A stretch of DNA of 34,576 nucleotides from NCBI GenBank assembly GCA_902605215.1, contig CACLBX010000006.1:1-34576 (forward strand). Direction: 5' to 3'. The translations under genes and the position numbers were made by a program. Origin of the DNA: an uncultured Pelagibacteraceae bacterium (GTDB lineage Bacteria; Pseudomonadota; Alphaproteobacteria; Pelagibacterales; AG-422-B15). The notes under the pieces were generated by a model. It made no database searches, had not been told where the DNA came from, and saw only the letters and a list, made by a program, of their open reading frames with translations. Positions within the stretch are counted from its first letter, which is position 1. Each line of letters begins with the position of its first letter. Positions 32,717-34,576 of this stretch are shown here, piece after piece.

Positions 32717-34123
32717 TTAATCAGCTAGGACCCAAGTATCCTTTACCCCTCCTCCTTGTGATGAATTAACAACATATGACCCCTTATTGAGAGCAACCCT
32801 TGTTAGTCCTCCCGGACATAATTGAATTTTTTTTCCCATTAAACAAAAAGGCCTCAGATCAACGCGTCTGCCTGTAATTTCATTGTCTATTAGCGTAGGT
32901 GAAGAAGATAGATCTAATGTTGGCTGAGCAATATAACCTCTGGGGTTGTTTTTTAACTTTGATGAAAACTCCTGAATAGTTTCCTTTGTTGACTTAGGCC
33001 CGATTAGCATACCGTAGCCACCAGAACCATCGACTTCCTTCACAACCAAATTGCTTATATTATCTAAAACATATTTTAACTCATCATCTTTTTCACATCT
33101 CCATGTTTCAACATTGTCGAGAATTGGGTTCTCACCAAGATAAAACTTAATCATTTCGGGTACGTAAATGTAAATGGCTTTATCGTCAGCAATACCGCAA
33201 CCTGGCGCCGAGCATATGTTAACCCCCCCTGTGCGATAGGCATGCATAATACCAGGAACACCTATAACTGAGTTAGGGTTATAGAAAAGTGGATCAAGAT
33301 AATTATCATCAATCCGTCTATAAATTATGTCCACTTTCTGAGGACCATCAACAGTTTTCATATAAACTAAATCGTTTTCAACATAAAGATCAGATGCTTC
33401 AACCATTTCAATGCCCATTTGATCTGATAAAAACGTGTGTTCATAATATGCACTGTTTAAATGCCCAGGGGTAAGCAAAACAACTGTAGGTATAGAGCTA
33501 TCGCATTTTTTTGGAGCTAAGCTCATCAATGTTTGCAATAGTCTTGTTGGATAATCGTCAACTCGCATAACCCGATTTGTATGGAATAAATCTGGAAACA
33601 TTTTCATCATAATTTCTCTATTCTCGAGCATGTAAGAAACACCAGATGGAGTTCTGCAGTTATCTTCTAGTACATAGAAATTATCTTTACCTGTTCTAAC
33701 TAAATCTACGCCTATAATCGGACTATAGATTTTTCTTGGGGGAGAAAAGTTGATCATCGATTGATCAAATGAGGCTTTTTTATAAACCAATTCTTCAGGA
33801 ATTATTTTTGCTTTGAATATCTCACCCTTACTATAAATATCTGCTAGGAAAGCATTTAATGCTTTAGTTCTTTGAATTACTCCCTTTTCAATTCGAGACC
33901 ATTCTAAATTTGTTAATATTCTTGGAATTAGATCAAAAGGTATAATCCTTTCTGACATTGTTTCATCTTGAACAGAGAATGTAATTCCAATTCTTTTAAA
34001 GTGACTTTCTGCTTCAATATTTTTCTTTGTAATGATTGTAGACGACATGGTTCTCAGCCATGAATTTACTTTTAAATAATGCTCCCTAATTTGAGCATTG
34101 TCGCTGTACATTTCATCAAACAT
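32717..34123 (-). CDS. Circularly permuted ATP-grasp protein (type 2)
   Basis: A 468-aa predicted ATP-dependent carboxylate-amine/thiol ligase with permuted ATP-grasp fold. Conserved pieces are FYVLEDNCRTPSGVSYMLENR (acidic metal-binding region), RTGGVNICSAPGCGIADDKA, the Gly-rich nucleotide loop VVKEVDGSGGYGMLIGP and VDLRPFCLMGKKI; it ends in SSQGGGVKDTWVLAD as in the family. It is the first gene of the trio with alpha-E and transglutaminase, and probably makes an amide bond on a peptide or small molecule. The start at 34123 (MFDEMYSDNAQIREHY) matches family starts. Confidence 0.94.
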   Translation of the reverse strand: MFDEMYSDNAQIREHYLKVNSWLRTMSSTIITKKNIEAESHFKRIGITFSVQDETMSERIIPFDLIPRILTNLEWSRIEKGVIQRTKALNAFLADIYSKGEIFKAKIIPEELVYKKASFDQSMINFSPPRKIYSPIIGVDLVRTGKDNFYVLEDNCRTPSGVSYMLENREIMMKMFPDLFHTNRVMRVDDYPTRLLQTLMSLAPKKCDSSIPTVVLLTPGHLNSAYYEHTFLSDQMGIEMVEASDLYVENDLVYMKTVDGPQKVDIIYRRIDDNYLDPLFYNPNSVIGVPGIMHAYRTGGVNICSAPGCGIADDKAIYIYVPEMIKFYLGENPILDNVETWRCEKDDELKYVLDNISNLVVKEVDGSGGYGMLIGPKSTKETIQEFSSKLKNNPRGYIAQPTLDLSSSPTLIDNEITGRRVDLRPFCLMGKKIQLCPGGLTRVALNKGSYVVNSSQGGGVKDTWVLAD

Positions 34124-34227
34124 GAGGTCAACTTACATAAATGACGAAATTATTTAATTTCATGCATTTGCCAAATTGACAGACTAATTTTCTGTAAAAA
34201 CATTTAGAAAATAAATAAACAGATCGC

Positions 34228-34329
34228 ATGAAGAAAAAAATTGAAAAAAGCTTTAATTATTCGCTCAAGTACTTTCCTGGATTAATAGTTGCCTACTTCA
34301 TTTTCTTAATTTTTGGCCCAATTCTCTAA
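34228..34329 (+). CDS. Putative 33-aa single-pass membrane micro-protein
   Basis: Open frame starting MKKKIEKSFNYSL, with a basic N terminus, followed by one hydrophobic helix (GLIVAYFIFLIFGPIL) ending at the stop. The basic-then-hydrophobic layout is that of a real bitopic peptide. It lies in the gap between the ATP-grasp gene (divergent) and dapE (convergent), 9 bp ahead of a second micro-ORF on the same strand. No family is recognised and no strong Shine-Dalgarno sequence is present. Confidence 0.45.
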   Translation: MKKKIEKSFNYSLKYFPGLIVAYFIFLIFGPIL

Positions 34330-34338
34330 GGTTTTATT

Positions 34339-34431
34339 ATGTTTGGAACTAAATGGAACTTTAACCCGTCGCCTATTAAGTTAGATATAGCACTAACAAT
34401 ATTCTTAATGCTCTTGATTATACCCAAGTAA
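34339..34431 (+). CDS. Putative 30-aa single-pass membrane micro-protein
   Basis: Open frame MFGTKWNFNPSPIKLD, followed by the hydrophobic stretch IALTIFLMLLIIP and a terminal Lys. It follows the 33-aa frame after 9 bp, suggesting a two-gene transcript of tiny membrane peptides. The polar WNFNPSPIKLD head followed by one helix is distinctive. Coding status is uncertain at this length. Together the two occupy most of the 335-bp gap 34124-34458; the rest of that gap shows no other feature. Confidence 0.45.
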   Translation: MFGTKWNFNPSPIKLDIALTIFLMLLIIPK

Positions 34432-34458
34432 GTTTACTATTAGAATTTGGTAATTAAG

Positions 34459-34576
34459 CTAGTTAAAATATTTATTCAAGATAAGTAGATAAATATCTTT
34501 AAGGTTTTTAATATCTTGTAATTTTACGTGCTCATCTATCTGGTGCGCCGTTTCACCAATGAGACCAAACTCGGCG
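34459..34576 (-). CDS. dapE: Succinyl-diaminopimelate desuccinylase, C-terminal end only
   Basis: Removes succinate from N-succinyl-LL-diaminopimelate in lysine and peptidoglycan synthesis. Only the last 39 codons lie in the window, ending at TAG (34459-34461). The segment AEFGLIGETAHQIDEHV carries the conserved C-terminal Gly-x-x-Gly-x-x-x-H-x-x-x-E/D-x-x signature with the metal-ligand histidine, then an amphipathic helix ending YLLILNKYFN. The rest of the gene lies beyond the right edge. Proximity to truA is usual in alphaproteobacteria. Confidence 0.9.
   Translation of the reverse strand, partial: AEFGLIGETAHQIDEHVKLQDIKNLKDIYLLILNKYFN

Overview
The window is a gene-dense, strongly AT-rich bacterial chromosome segment. 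It is most likely from a free-living alphaproteobacterium with a streamlined, marine-type genome. That placement is inference from gene order and content: a membrane-anchored CycM-type cytochrome c next to kdsB-pheA-nudC; a short SRP RNA followed by dnaX-ybaB-recR; and def-fmt-truA with dapE nearby. No rRNA, phage, insertion sequence or CRISPR array was seen. Intergenic gaps are tiny and several gene ends overlap.

Layout. 1-3630: the 3' part of pheT, lepA, and a tRNA-Ser(GGA) whose first base directly follows the lepA stop codon. 3645-5168: a DEAD-box RNA helicase with a variant DETD motif and a long basic tail. 5169-5767: a loosely packed gap holding two very small membrane-protein genes. 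5768-7872: an MFS carrier, a very AT-rich gap with one consensus DnaA box, an unannotated structured RNA that ends in a strong terminator, and a LysE-type exporter. 7858-10669 (minus strand): cytochrome b561, an acyl-CoA carboxylase carboxyltransferase subunit without its biotin partner, and an Asp/Glu-racemase superfamily enzyme. 10687-13070: a cytochrome c', YjbQ and the SelO AMPylase. 13067-15996: an amino-acid ABC permease and a divergent periplasmic binding protein without an ATPase gene, then a MATE exporter. 16128-17158: a cold-shock protein whose ribosome-binding site can be masked by a leader helix, a small winged-helix-like protein with a 36-bp near-palindrome upstream, and a small unknown.

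17163-23082: an envelope region. It holds a sterol desaturase/fatty-acid hydroxylase family enzyme, then five same-strand genes: a secreted Gly/Ser-rich TPR protein, a small membrane protein, a lipoprotein fusing a cupredoxin to a parallel beta-helix, a PLDc_N-like membrane protein and an NlpC/P60 hydrolase. These face a convergent AmpG-like permease. 23145-30925: housekeeping genes (cycM, kdsB, pheA, nudC, SRP RNA, dnaX, ybaB, recR, def, fmt, truA). 30955-34123 (minus strand): the conserved trio of permuted ATP-grasp, alpha-E and transglutaminase-like proteins. 34124-34576: two micro-ORFs and the 3' end of dapE.

The best candidates for something undescribed are the structured RNA at 7104-7210, the cupredoxin/beta-helix cluster at 18041-21749, the masked ribosome-binding site of the cold-shock gene, and the micro-ORFs at 5355-5718 and 34228-34431.
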